From Bacteroidales bacterium UBA5548 (GTDB lineage Bacteria > Bacteroidota > Bacteroidia > Bacteroidales > UBA932), in contig DINE01000001.1 in NCBI GenBank assembly GCA_002425935.1, forward strand, positions 7,649 through 28,513: a stretch of 20,865 bases of DNA, given 5' to 3'. The notes below the pieces were generated by a model. The model was not told where the DNA came from, made no database searches, and saw nothing but the letters and a program-made list of their open reading frames with translations. The translations under genes were made by a program, and so were the position numbers. Shown here piece by piece: positions 8,083 through 15,918 of the stretch (position 1 is the stretch's first letter; the number at the start of each line of letters is the position of its first letter).

Positions 8083-8877
8083 TTAATTTTTAATATATGA
8101 CTGTGCTTTTTCGAACATCCCGTCTAGTTCTTTTCTTCTCTTCGATTCAGGAAATTCGCTTATAAAGTTATAGTACTCGTCAACAAGCACGAGAAATCTC
8201 TCTTTTTGCCTGTCAGGTACACTGTTTAATGCATATTGATAATTTGCCGCAACAATGTAATACATTATCTCTTCTTTGTACTGGTTCTCATAATTATCTT
8301 TAAGTACATTTTTCAAAGCATATGCAGCGGCTTTATAGTCCTCAATTGTGTAGTAAAGCTTTGCCGATTCAAAGCTCTTCCTGTCAAGCCTCTCCTGAAG
8401 ATCAACAAGCATATCCCTCATCTGCTTAAGGTATTTGGTGTTTGGATATTCATAAAGAAACACATTTATTGCAGACATAGCCTTATATGTGGGTAGTTGA
8501 TCAAGTTCGTATCTGTAAGTGGTGCGGTAAAGACACTCAATCCTCAGATATTTAGCCTCTTCGGTAAAAGTGCTTCTTGGAAATACACTCACAAATCTGT
8601 CGAAGTTTGCCTCTGCAATTACATAGTCGCCAAGTTTAAAGTTGCTCATTCCCAGATAAAATTGCACTGTGTCATCCTGAGGTGTTCCGCTTGTTGCCAA
8701 AAGTAACTGGTCAAACAGGTCTGCGGCCTTAAGGTACTTACCGGCATTGTAGTATCTGAAAGCGCCACGGTACTGCTCCATGACATCGGTTGAATTCCTT
8801 AGTGCCTCATACTCCGATTTGCATGATGCTGCAAGTACGATAATGGCTGCTACAATAGCTGTCTTAATGTATTTCAT
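8083..8877 (-). CDS. bamD: Outer-membrane assembly lipoprotein BamD
   Basis: BamD is the essential lipoprotein partner of BamA in inserting beta-barrel proteins into the outer membrane. The 264-residue protein begins with a lipoprotein signal peptide ending in LAASC (Cys19). It then forms a TPR-like helical array, with repeat-like stretches YYNAGKYLKAADLFDQLL, FKLGDYVIAEANFDRFVSVFP and YTIEDYKAAAYALKNVL; the FP followed by SxxxEEA pattern is typical of BamD. The size is close to other BamD proteins. It lies 6 bases after trxB and 5 bases before the omega-like gene, so it is probably co-transcribed with both. BamA is encoded in the same window at 20140 but in a separate transcription unit. Confidence 0.95.
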   Translation of the reverse strand: MKYIKTAIVAAIIVLAASCKSEYEALRNSTDVMEQYRGAFRYYNAGKYLKAADLFDQLLLATSGTPQDDTVQFYLGMSNFKLGDYVIAEANFDRFVSVFPRSTFTEEAKYLRIECLYRTTYRYELDQLPTYKAMSAINVFLYEYPNTKYLKQMRDMLVDLQERLDRKSFESAKLYYTIEDYKAAAYALKNVLKDNYENQYKEEIMYYIVAANYQYALNSVPDRQKERFLVLVDEYYNFISEFPESKRRKELDGMFEKAQSYIKN

Positions 8878-8883
8878 CTTTAT

Positions 8884-9819
8884 CTATTTGTTATCTGCAA
8901 GAAATCTCTCTGCGTCAATCGCGGCCATACAACCCGATCCTGCTGCTGTAATAGCCTGTCTGTAGTGAGGATCCTGTACGTCACCTGCGGCGAAAACACC
9001 CGGTACATTTGTTTTTGTACTTTTACCTTCGGTAACAATATATCCCTCTTCATTAGTCTTTACCCACTTACTAACAAGTTCAGAATTTGGATGATGACCA
9101 ATGGCAAGGAAAAATCCATGGATATCTATCTTTTTCTCACTTCCATCCTTGTTTACAAGAATCGCACCAGTAACTCCGGCCATCGGAGTTCCGGTAAGCT
9201 CTTTTGTGTTATAATTCCAAAGAATTTCGATGTTAGGGGTCTTCATAACCCTCTCCTGCATCGCTTTTGAGGCACGAAGCACATCTCTGCGCACAATCAT
9301 ATATACTTTATTGCAAAGCCCTGCAAGATAAGAGGCCTCTTCACAGGCGGTATCTCCTCCACCTACAACAGCCACATCCTTTCCTCTGTAAAAGAAGCCG
9401 TCACATGTGGCACAGGCAGAGACTCCCTGGCCTCTGAAGCGCTCTTCGCTCTCTATTCCGAGGTATTTTGCAGTAGCACCAGTTGATATAATAAGTGTCT
9501 CGGCAAGTATCTCCTTCTCACCATCTATTGTGATTTTAAATGGCCTTTGTGAAAGGTCGGCAGATGTGGCAATTCCGAACCGGATATCCGCTCCGAACCT
9601 TTTTGCCTGCTCCTTAAGATCCTCCATCATCTCCGGACCTGTTACGCCTTTTGGATAGCCAGGGAAGTTATCAACTTCAGTTGTAGTGGTCAATTGCCCT
9701 CCGGGCTGAATACCCTCATAGAGAACCGGATTAAGGTTTGCTCTAGAGGCATATATTGCAGCAGTGTATCCCGCAGGACCACTGCCAATGATCAAACATT
9801 TTATATTTTCTTGTGTCAT
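8884..9819 (-). CDS. trxB: Thioredoxin-disulfide reductase
   Basis: An NADPH- and FAD-dependent flavoenzyme that reduces thioredoxin in the cytoplasm. The 311 residues contain the FAD-binding GSGPAGYTAA (12-21), the redox pair CATC (Cys136, Cys139), the NADPH-binding GGGDTA (153-158) with the following IVRRD, and the C-terminal FAD motif GVFAAGDVQD. This is the low-molecular-weight bacterial type. It appears to head the leftward block trxB-bamD-omega-coaBC-recN-nagB. A perfect TAnnTTTG motif (9859-9866) lies about 40 bases upstream, inside the end of the preceding gene, giving a plausible own promoter. Confidence 0.97.
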   Translation of the reverse strand: MTQENIKCLIIGSGPAGYTAAIYASRANLNPVLYEGIQPGGQLTTTTEVDNFPGYPKGVTGPEMMEDLKEQAKRFGADIRFGIATSADLSQRPFKITIDGEKEILAETLIISTGATAKYLGIESEERFRGQGVSACATCDGFFYRGKDVAVVGGGDTACEEASYLAGLCNKVYMIVRRDVLRASKAMQERVMKTPNIEILWNYNTKELTGTPMAGVTGAILVNKDGSEKKIDIHGFFLAIGHHPNSELVSKWVKTNEEGYIVTEGKSTKTNVPGVFAAGDVQDPHYRQAITAAGSGCMAAIDAERFLADNK

Positions 9820-9850
9820 AAATTTAGAACTGAATTTTTATAAATTGGCT

Positions 9851-10795
9851 TCAACCGGCAAAGGTAGAAAATTTTTTTCTTAGAGCCATCTCAAGCCTTA
9901 ATTCCCATACCAAGATAAATGACATTATCCATCTGGATATCAGCATCCATCCCAGCATTGCGCCTATCGAACCGTACAGAAATACATCTTCCAGATTGCT
10001 GTGAGATATACCAATATGGTGATTTAGCAGATCTACATCCTCTTTTGTAATCTTTCCGCTCTCAGTTTCGTCAATCATTACGGCCGCACCGTAAGCAAGC
10101 CCCAAAGTGTTGGCAACAATCCACAGAAACGATGTTTTAGCCGGCAATCCGAAAACAGCAAGCACCGGCTTGAGGAACTTTGACAGCCACTTTATAATTC
10201 CAAACTCAGAAAGAAGTTTCTGAAGAACTGAAAGTGCAAATATCAGTACAGTCATCATGATAATCAGGCGGATAGTTTTGAAAAACCAAACCTCCATCAT
10301 CTCCATAAACGTAAGATCTGATACTGGTACTGTAATTTTTACAGCTTCTGCCGATTCCGGCATTATAAGGTTGAGAGTGAACCCCAGAATAAATGCACTT
10401 AGAACCCGTGTTACAAACATTCTGACACCCGATGATCCTGTCTTTTTCTGAACTGCAGTCTCTGTAATCATGTTGTGAGAGCAAAGCAGCATTACTGCAA
10501 GTATCGTGATGCTCCTAACGTCCAGATTTAGTGTTGCCATAACTGCTATCGCGGAGTAGTTGTTGACAAAGAAACCTGAAACATATGCAAGGGCTGCCTC
10601 TCCGGGCAAACCCATAAGGTTGAATACAGGGCTTAAAAATTTGGATATCAGGGGTAGAATTTCAAAATACTCCAGAAACTGAACACCAAGTGTTACGAGT
10701 ACCGTTATACGAATAAGCCAAAGACATGTTTTAAGTGTCTTTGGCATAATCTCTATTATTGAGCCCCAGGCTCTGTAAATTGCAGATTTTTCCAT
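9851..10795 (-). CDS. Nucleoside-recognition (Gate) domain membrane protein
   Basis: A 314-residue polytopic membrane protein with two related halves. Each half carries a hydrophobic core followed by a conserved Gly/Asn-rich loop: GLPGEAALAYVSGFFVNNYSA in the first and FGLPAKTSFLWIVANTLGLAYGAA in the second. This is the Gate domain pattern seen in spore-maturation proteins SpmA/SpmB and in nucleoside transporters, here as a fused pair. Transport or sensing of a small solute is likely; the substrate is unknown. A longer frame would need a TTG at 10813, but a perfect promoter motif at 10811-10818 overlaps that position, so the ATG at 10795 is the start. It lies 39 bases after rubrerythrin. Confidence 0.82.
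   Translation of the reverse strand: MEKSAIYRAWGSIIEIMPKTLKTCLWLIRITVLVTLGVQFLEYFEILPLISKFLSPVFNLMGLPGEAALAYVSGFFVNNYSAIAVMATLNLDVRSITILAVMLLCSHNMITETAVQKKTGSSGVRMFVTRVLSAFILGFTLNLIMPESAEAVKITVPVSDLTFMEMMEVWFFKTIRLIIMMTVLIFALSVLQKLLSEFGIIKWLSKFLKPVLAVFGLPAKTSFLWIVANTLGLAYGAAVMIDETESGKITKEDVDLLNHHIGISHSNLEDVFLYGSIGAMLGWMLISRWIMSFILVWELRLEMALRKKFSTFAG
9859..9866 (-). promoter_or_regulatory. Candidate -7 element (TACCTTTG) of the trxB promoter
   Basis: A perfect TAnnTTTG on the minus strand, predicting a start near 9853 and a leader of about 33 bases before trxB. It lies within the last codons of the upstream membrane-protein gene. No TTG is found at 19-21 bases upstream, so only the -7 part supports it. 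Confidence 0.5.
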
Positions 10796-10810
10796 ATTAG
10801 AAACAGTCTG

Positions 10811-10818
10811 CAAAGATA
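10811..10818 (-). promoter_or_regulatory. Candidate -7 element (TATCTTTG) before the Gate-domain gene
   Basis: Perfect TAnnTTTG on the minus strand; the predicted transcription start is about 10 bases before the ATG at 10795. The 11-base TATCTTTGCAG is identical to that before bamA. No -33 TTG at standard spacing. Confidence 0.5.
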
Positions 10819-10834
10819 GTCATAATTTTGACTG

Positions 10835-11413
10835 TTAATAATTATTTTTCTTAGGCTCGAAGTGAGCTTTAGGGTGGTTGCAGGCAGGGCAGTTCTCAAG
10901 AGCTTTTTTGCCTTTGTGAACGTAACCACAGTTACGGCACTGCCATTCAATCTCCTCCTCTCTTTCAAAAACTTTCTCTGCAATTACCCTCGCAAGTAGT
11001 GTGCGGTAACGGGCTTCGTGCTCGGCCTCAACCTTTGCAATCATTTTAAATGCTGTTGCTACCTTAGGGAATCCCTCTTCCATAGCAATCTCTGCAAATG
11101 CAGGGTAGAGTTCTGTCCACTCTTCGTTCTCACCGGCAGCTGCCGCAGCAAGATTTTCTGCAGTTGAACCTATTATGCCGGCCGGGTATGAGGCGGTAAT
11201 TTCTACCATGCCTCCTTCAAGAAAACTGAAAAACCTCTTTGCATGCTCTTTCTCCTGCTCTGCAGTCTCTGCAAAAACAGCGGCAATCTGCTCAAATCCC
11301 TCTTTCTTTGCCACCGATGCGAAATAGACATATCTGCTTCTTGCCTGTGACTCTCCGGCAAAAGCTTTTAAAAGATTTTGTTCAGTTCTTGTTCCTTTAA
11401 TACTCTTTTCCAT
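10835..11413 (-). CDS. Rubrerythrin
   Basis: A non-haem diiron peroxidase that removes hydrogen peroxide in anaerobes, in the cytoplasm. The 192 residues comprise an N-terminal four-helix diiron domain and a C-terminal rubredoxin-like domain. Likely iron ligands include Glu21 (AGESQARSRY), the ExxH pair Glu54/His57 (EQEKEHAKRF), Glu95/Glu98 (GENEEWTELYPAFAEIA) and the second ExxH Glu129/His132 (KVEAEHEARY). The rubredoxin-like centre has two CxxC pairs, Cys159/Cys162 and Cys175/Cys178. Length matches the classical rubrerythrin. It is divergent from the aminopeptidase gene and has the best promoter in the window just upstream (11444-11474). Confidence 0.96.
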   Translation of the reverse strand: MEKSIKGTRTEQNLLKAFAGESQARSRYVYFASVAKKEGFEQIAAVFAETAEQEKEHAKRFFSFLEGGMVEITASYPAGIIGSTAENLAAAAAGENEEWTELYPAFAEIAMEEGFPKVATAFKMIAKVEAEHEARYRTLLARVIAEKVFEREEEIEWQCRNCGYVHKGKKALENCPACNHPKAHFEPKKNNY

Positions 11414-11443
11414 ATTTCAAATTTTATTGAAGTTTGTTCAGGG

Positions 11444-11474
11444 CAAATTTAACTTTTTATAAGTTAATTTACAA
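11444..11474 (-). promoter_or_regulatory. Rubrerythrin promoter (TTG, 20 bases, TAAATTTG)
   Basis: On the minus strand a TTG (11472-11474) is followed after exactly 20 bases by TAAATTTG (11444-11451), a full match to the Bacteroidota -33/-7 promoter. The predicted start is near 11438, about 25 bases before the ATG at 11413. Confidence 0.7.
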
Positions 11475-11484
11475 TCCAAGGGAT

Positions 11485-11492
11485 TATATTTG
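11485..11492 (+). promoter_or_regulatory. Candidate -7 element (TATATTTG) of the aminopeptidase promoter
   Basis: Perfect TAnnTTTG, with a predicted start near 11498 and a short leader before the ATG at 11512. It also argues against a more upstream start codon. The expected -33 region (about 11462) falls inside the spacer of the divergent rubrerythrin promoter and is only weakly matched. Confidence 0.5.
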
Positions 11493-11511
11493 TAATAATA
11501 AATTTACAATT

Positions 11512-13308
11512 ATGAAGAACTCTTCACAAAGACAGGCCGCTGTAAGAAACTTTCTCAGTGAACGTAATATCGGCGCATTTATTATACCATCGGGAGATAA
11601 CCATTTTGGTGAATATTTTCAGGACTATTTTGCCTGCAGAAAATGGGTTTCAGGATTTACCGGATCTGCCGGCACTTTGGTAATTACTCAAAAGGGTTCG
11701 GCGCTGTGGACAGACTCAAGATACTTTGTACAGGCTTTGAGTGAGCTCGAGGGAAGTGATATTACACTGATGAAGATGAAAACCGAAGGGACCCCTACTA
11801 TTGCAGCTTGGTTAAAAGAGCAACTTAGTGAAAGTGGAGTGGTTGCAGTTGATGGTAATCTGTTTTCAAAAGCTGATTATGAGTCACTTGAGAGTTCTTT
11901 ATGCCCCCTTAAACTTGCTATTACAGATGACCCATTCAATGCAATTTGGAAGGATAGACCTAATCTTAGATTTAATAAGATCTTTTCATTAAGCACAAGC
12001 GTAACAGGGGAATCCACTTCTGTGAAGTTAAAGAGAATAAGGTTGCAATTACCAGAAAATGAAGATTATGTTTACTTCTTGTCAACATGTGACGATATTG
12101 CCTGGCTCTGTAATCTGAGAGGCAGCGATATTCCGTATAATCCGCTTTTTGCATCATATATTGCTATCACAAAAGAGAGGGCGCTCCTTTTTGTCAACAA
12201 TAATGTCGTAGATGAGGGTGTTAGAAAAGAGCTTGAAAAAGAGGGAGTGGAACTAATGAGTTATGAGTTGGCAGGGGACTATCTCTTGAATCTTGGAAAG
12301 TCAGTACGCCTGATTGCGTCGCCAGATAAAATTTCTGTATCACTTTATGAAAAGGCACGTTCTGGAGGAGCTGCATTCACTCCCGATGTAATCAGAGGAG
12401 GAGTAACGGGCTCGTTAAAAGCAGTGAAAAACAAAACAGAACAGGAGGGTTTCAGGATGGCCATGAAAAATGACGCAGTGGCCTGGGTTAAGTTTATGAT
12501 CTATCTTGAGAGTGAAATTAAGAAGAGACCCAATGGGATTACAGAATTTGAGCTCGCAGGTAAAATTGCAGAGTTTCGTGCGCAATCACCTGACTACAGA
12601 GGTGAGAGCTTCTCGCCAATCGTTGCTTACGGAGCAAACGCAGCTTTGCCTCACTACTCTCCATCAGAGGAGAACCAGGTTTTTATTGATAATAAGGGAT
12701 TTCTGCTTGTTGATACAGGCGCACAATATTTATACGGAACCACCGATACTACCAGAACATTTGCAATTGGAGATCTTTCATATGAACAAAAGTGCGATTA
12801 CACATTTGTTCTTAAAGGGATGATTAATCTTAGTAAAGCGGTCTTTCCTAAGGGAACAAGAGGGTCATCTCTGGATATGCTTGCTAGAGGGCCTCTATGT
12901 TCCGCAGGTAAAATGTATATGCATGGCACCGGCCACGGAGTCGGCCATTATCTGTGCGTTCATGAAGGGCCGCAAAGCATCAGAATGGAGGAGAATCCGG
13001 TTGAATTAATGCCCGGAATGGTTACATCAAATGAGCCCGCTGTTTATGTTAAGGACTCATACGGAATAAGGACAGAGAATCTTATTCTTTGCAAAGAGCA
13101 TGAGGAAAATACATTTGGGACATTTTACAGTTTTGAAACATTAACCCTTGTGCCAATTGACACAAGGGCTGTAATTGTTTCTCTGCTATCTGACGATGAA
13201 GTTGAGTGGCTAAATGGCTATCACAAAATGGTGTGTGAAACTATTTCACCTCTGCTAGACAGTGATTGTCAAAAGTGGTTAGCGGCCAGGTGTGCCTGTA
13301 TCGGTTGA
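11512..13308 (+). CDS. Xaa-Pro aminopeptidase (M24B family)
   Basis: A cytoplasmic metallopeptidase that removes N-terminal residues preceding proline. The 598 residues have the three-part layout of the eukaryote-like long form: two creatinase-type N-terminal domains (the first with FIIPSGDNHFGEY and FTGSAGTLVIT) and a C-terminal pita-bread catalytic domain. The five metal ligands are Asp401 (LVDTGAQ), Asp412 (TTDTTRT), His475 (GHGVGH), Glu508 (SNEPAVY) and Glu522 (RTENLIL); their spacing is nearly the same as in human XPNPEP1. The frame is open back to an ATG at 11434, but a promoter motif lies at 11485-11492 and the family pattern begins at ATG 11512. The last 30 bases overlap the convergent LysM gene. 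Confidence 0.95.
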   Translation: MKNSSQRQAAVRNFLSERNIGAFIIPSGDNHFGEYFQDYFACRKWVSGFTGSAGTLVITQKGSALWTDSRYFVQALSELEGSDITLMKMKTEGTPTIAAWLKEQLSESGVVAVDGNLFSKADYESLESSLCPLKLAITDDPFNAIWKDRPNLRFNKIFSLSTSVTGESTSVKLKRIRLQLPENEDYVYFLSTCDDIAWLCNLRGSDIPYNPLFASYIAITKERALLFVNNNVVDEGVRKELEKEGVELMSYELAGDYLLNLGKSVRLIASPDKISVSLYEKARSGGAAFTPDVIRGGVTGSLKAVKNKTEQEGFRMAMKNDAVAWVKFMIYLESEIKKRPNGITEFELAGKIAEFRAQSPDYRGESFSPIVAYGANAALPHYSPSEENQVFIDNKGFLLVDTGAQYLYGTTDTTRTFAIGDLSYEQKCDYTFVLKGMINLSKAVFPKGTRGSSLDMLARGPLCSAGKMYMHGTGHGVGHYLCVHEGPQSIRMEENPVELMPGMVTSNEPAVYVKDSYGIRTENLILCKEHEENTFGTFYSFETLTLVPIDTRAVIVSLLSDDEVEWLNGYHKMVCETISPLLDSDCQKWLAARCACIG

Positions 13309-14937
13309 AAAATCAGGTCTGTATTTTAATAACCTTACTCCGCTGTTTATAAAACCTTCGTCAATGTTGCGTCTTATAAATTTATAGTCCGACTGAAGGA
13401 GCTTACGGTTATATTTCTCTACATACTCTTCAAAATCACCTCCGTAGCTAAACAAAGCTCCAAGGAAAAAGTATGCAACATCATATGCCTGGAATGAATA
13501 GGCTGTTGGCTCTGCGCGATAGAGCTCCCTGAACCTTGCAATAAACCTTTTTACATCCTCGCTACCGTAATCAACATAGTATGGAAGTGATATATTAAGA
13601 TTCATTCCGTGGTAAAGGTTAATATCCACATTATCGAAGTTTCTCCATCTTGGAGTGCCAAACAGCTTTATCTCATGACCGCTTCTTGACTTAAGCAGAT
13701 TAAGGTTTCTCAAAACATCAGAGACAAATGCCTCTGAATTTGATGCCACAACTATCTGATTCGCCCTGCCTTCTACTAGCCGTTCCGCAAACCTGGGATA
13801 TATAGATCTGCCACTTAATATGTTATATGAGAGTGTTTTGTAATTTAATCCGGCATCCTGGAGCATCTGCCGGGTCAACTGAACAAACTGACCATCCTGT
13901 CCCCCCTCTTCAAATATCAATACAATATTCTCTTCAGGACTAATGCTCTCTATAAGTGCTCTTTGCTGATATGAGACAGGCGTCCCCACGTGGAAGTAAT
14001 TTGGATACTTCTCCGAAAAGTTATCACCGGATGGATCAACAGGAGATACAAGCGGTATTCCTTTTCTGAAAGCATATGATAGTATCGGCTCAATCTGCGA
14101 TGAAAATACCGGACCTATTATGATATCACTACCGTCAAGATAACCGGCAGAAGCTGTTTCTGATGGCGCTATCCTGTCAGAGTCAAAAACCCTGAGATCG
14201 AAATTAATATTTGAAAATTCGTTTTTAAGATCTTCCAGCGCAATGAGAAAACCCTGATAAAACTCCACAAAACTGCCGGAAAGGTTTTCTGCAGATGCAC
14301 TGTCCCTGCCTCCCAGCGGAATAATCAGAGATGCCGAGTAGTTGCCTCCGGCACCTCTTTTTCTTTCCGGTATCTTATCCTTGTCTGCAGTTTCTGTAAC
14401 TGTTTCTGTAACTGAAACTGCTTGGGGTTCTGATTTTGCTCCTGATGCAATAATTTCAGCTTCACCTGGATAAGGAATTTTAAGTACCTGTCTTGTTTGA
14501 ATTTTCTGGTCTTTGAGAGAGTTCGCTGCTGCTATATCTGCCTCAGTAACTCCGTATTTTCTGGCAATTGACTGGAGGTTTTCATACCATCTGACAGTAT
14601 GTTCAGCCTGAATCCGTACAGTAACAGTATCTTTTGGAGTAGTGCGTTCAGCTGAAACATTTTCAGCTTTGCCTTTTCTGATAAGGATTGTATCACCCTC
14701 CTTAAGCCCATGTTCCAGCCCGGGATTGTCCTTAATCAATACATCATTGGATACATTATATGTTCTTGATATTGAAAAAAGAGTCTGCCTCTTTTCAACT
14801 TTATGAACATAAAATGTGACACCGTCAATTACAGTTATCTGCTGAGAGATATCAACCTTGGCAGGAGTGTATTGAGCCCTGCAGCTGATTGATATAAATG
14901 AAAATAGTGTCAGAAACAGTATGAAGGATCTTCTCAT
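13279..14937 (-). CDS. LysM plus type-1 periplasmic-binding-fold envelope protein
   Basis: A 552-residue exported protein. Residues 1-22 are a signal peptide; Cys19 (ISISC) could be a lipidation site, but cleavage after CRA by signal peptidase I is equally possible. Two LysM domains follow, at about 43-87 (VHKVEKRQTLFSISRTYNV) and 112-155 (HTVRWYENLQSIARKYGV), which bind peptidoglycan. A charged linker (about 160-198) holds a VTET repeat. From about 200 to the end is a type-1 periplasmic-binding fold similar to branched-chain amino-acid receptors (FYQGFLIALEDLKNE, DIIIGPVFSSQIEPILSYA, AYSFQAYDVAYFFLGAL). No ABC transporter genes are adjacent, so a structural or regulatory role at the wall is more likely than uptake. 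The start overlaps the purC stop by 4 bases (ATGA). Confidence 0.88.
   Translation of the reverse strand: MRRSFILFLTLFSFISISCRAQYTPAKVDISQQITVIDGVTFYVHKVEKRQTLFSISRTYNVSNDVLIKDNPGLEHGLKEGDTILIRKGKAENVSAERTTPKDTVTVRIQAEHTVRWYENLQSIARKYGVTEADIAAANSLKDQKIQTRQVLKIPYPGEAEIIASGAKSEPQAVSVTETVTETADKDKIPERKRGAGGNYSASLIIPLGGRDSASAENLSGSFVEFYQGFLIALEDLKNEFSNINFDLRVFDSDRIAPSETASAGYLDGSDIIIGPVFSSQIEPILSYAFRKGIPLVSPVDPSGDNFSEKYPNYFHVGTPVSYQQRALIESISPEENIVLIFEEGGQDGQFVQLTRQMLQDAGLNYKTLSYNILSGRSIYPRFAERLVEGRANQIVVASNSEAFVSDVLRNLNLLKSRSGHEIKLFGTPRWRNFDNVDINLYHGMNLNISLPYYVDYGSEDVKRFIARFRELYRAEPTAYSFQAYDVAYFFLGALFSYGGDFEEYVEKYNRKLLQSDYKFIRRNIDEGFINSGVRLLKYRPDFSTDTGTPGR
14391..14420. repeat. 12-base tandem repeat in the LysM protein linker
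   Basis: TTTCTGTAACTG occurs twice in direct succession (14391-14402, 14403-14414), followed by a partial copy AAACTG. It encodes the VTETVTET stretch of the linker. Two copies only, so it could be a recent duplication. Confidence 0.75.
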
Positions 14938-15884
14938 AGCCTTGCCAGCATGTTACGGATATTTGTCTCAATTCTTTCATAAATATCGTTATCGTAAACC
15001 GCTTTTTCAAATTTATTTCCGGTTATCTTCTCGTATAGTTCGATATATCTTTCAGAAATTGAGTTTACAATCTCATCGGTCATCTCAGGAACAACCTGCC
15101 CGGGTTTCCCCTGAAATCCATTATCCATTAACCATTCACGAACAAACTCCTTGGAAAGTTGCCTCTGATTTTCGCCTTTGTCAAAAAGCTCCTGATACGT
15201 GTCCGCATAAAAATATCTTGATGAGTCTGGTGTGTGTATTTCGTCGATAAGATAAATCTGGTCTCCGATTTTTCCGAATTCATATTTGGTATCTACCAGA
15301 ATTAACCCCCTCTCCGCTGCAATTTGTGAACCTCGTTCAAATAGTGCAAGCGAGTACTCCTCTATCTTCTCATAATCACTTTTGCTAACAAGACCCTTTG
15401 AAATTATCTCCTCTTTTGAGATATCTTCGTCATGAGCTCCAAGTTCTGCTTTTGTAGTAGGAGTTACAAGAGGTTTTTCAAACTTCTGATGCTCCTTCAT
15501 ACCGTCCGGAATCGGAATACCGCAGATAGATCTCTCACCTGACTTGTAGGTTCTCCAGGAACTACCTGTCAGGTAACCCCTTACTATCATTTCTACCGGC
15601 AGCGGAGTACACTTGTGTCCGACTGTAACCATAGGATCAGGTGAGGCGATTTTCCAGTTAGGTACAATATCAGATGTGTCGTCCAGAAATTTGGCCGCAA
15701 TCTGATTTAATACTTGTCCTTTAAAGGGAATGCCTTTAGGCAGAACCACATCAAATGCCGAAATCCTGTCTGATACAACCATAACCAGGAGATCGTTTTT
15801 GATAGAGTAGACATCTCTTACTTTACCTGTGTACTTGCCGGTTTGCCCCGGAAAATCAAATTCTGTTCTTGTAATTGCCTGCAT
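14934..15884 (-). CDS. purC: Phosphoribosylaminoimidazole-succinocarboxamide synthase
   Basis: Joins aspartate to carboxyaminoimidazole ribotide using ATP, giving SAICAR in purine synthesis. The 316 residues fit the longer form of about 300 residues related to yeast Ade1. Recognisable motifs are GKVRDVYSI near the N-terminus, VSDRISAFDVVLP, the signature LPVEMIVRGYLTGSSW, LILVDTKYEFG and DEIHTPDSSRYF. It is 34 bases downstream of a glycosyltransferase gene and overlaps the LysM-protein gene by the four bases ATGA, which suggests translational coupling to a functionally unrelated envelope gene. No other purine genes are in the window and no riboswitch was recognised upstream. Confidence 0.97.
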   Translation of the reverse strand: MQAITRTEFDFPGQTGKYTGKVRDVYSIKNDLLVMVVSDRISAFDVVLPKGIPFKGQVLNQIAAKFLDDTSDIVPNWKIASPDPMVTVGHKCTPLPVEMIVRGYLTGSSWRTYKSGERSICGIPIPDGMKEHQKFEKPLVTPTTKAELGAHDEDISKEEIISKGLVSKSDYEKIEEYSLALFERGSQIAAERGLILVDTKYEFGKIGDQIYLIDEIHTPDSSRYFYADTYQELFDKGENQRQLSKEFVREWLMDNGFQGKPGQVVPEMTDEIVNSISERYIELYEKITGNKFEKAVYDNDIYERIETNIRNMLARL

Positions 15885-15918
15885 TTTATATAATTTGTTT
15901 AGTTCCTGTTATTTATTC

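Noticed and set aside
11434..11511. A 26-residue N-terminal extension of the aminopeptidase
   Set aside because: The -7 motif at 11485-11492 lies inside it and the family pattern begins at the ATG at 11512.
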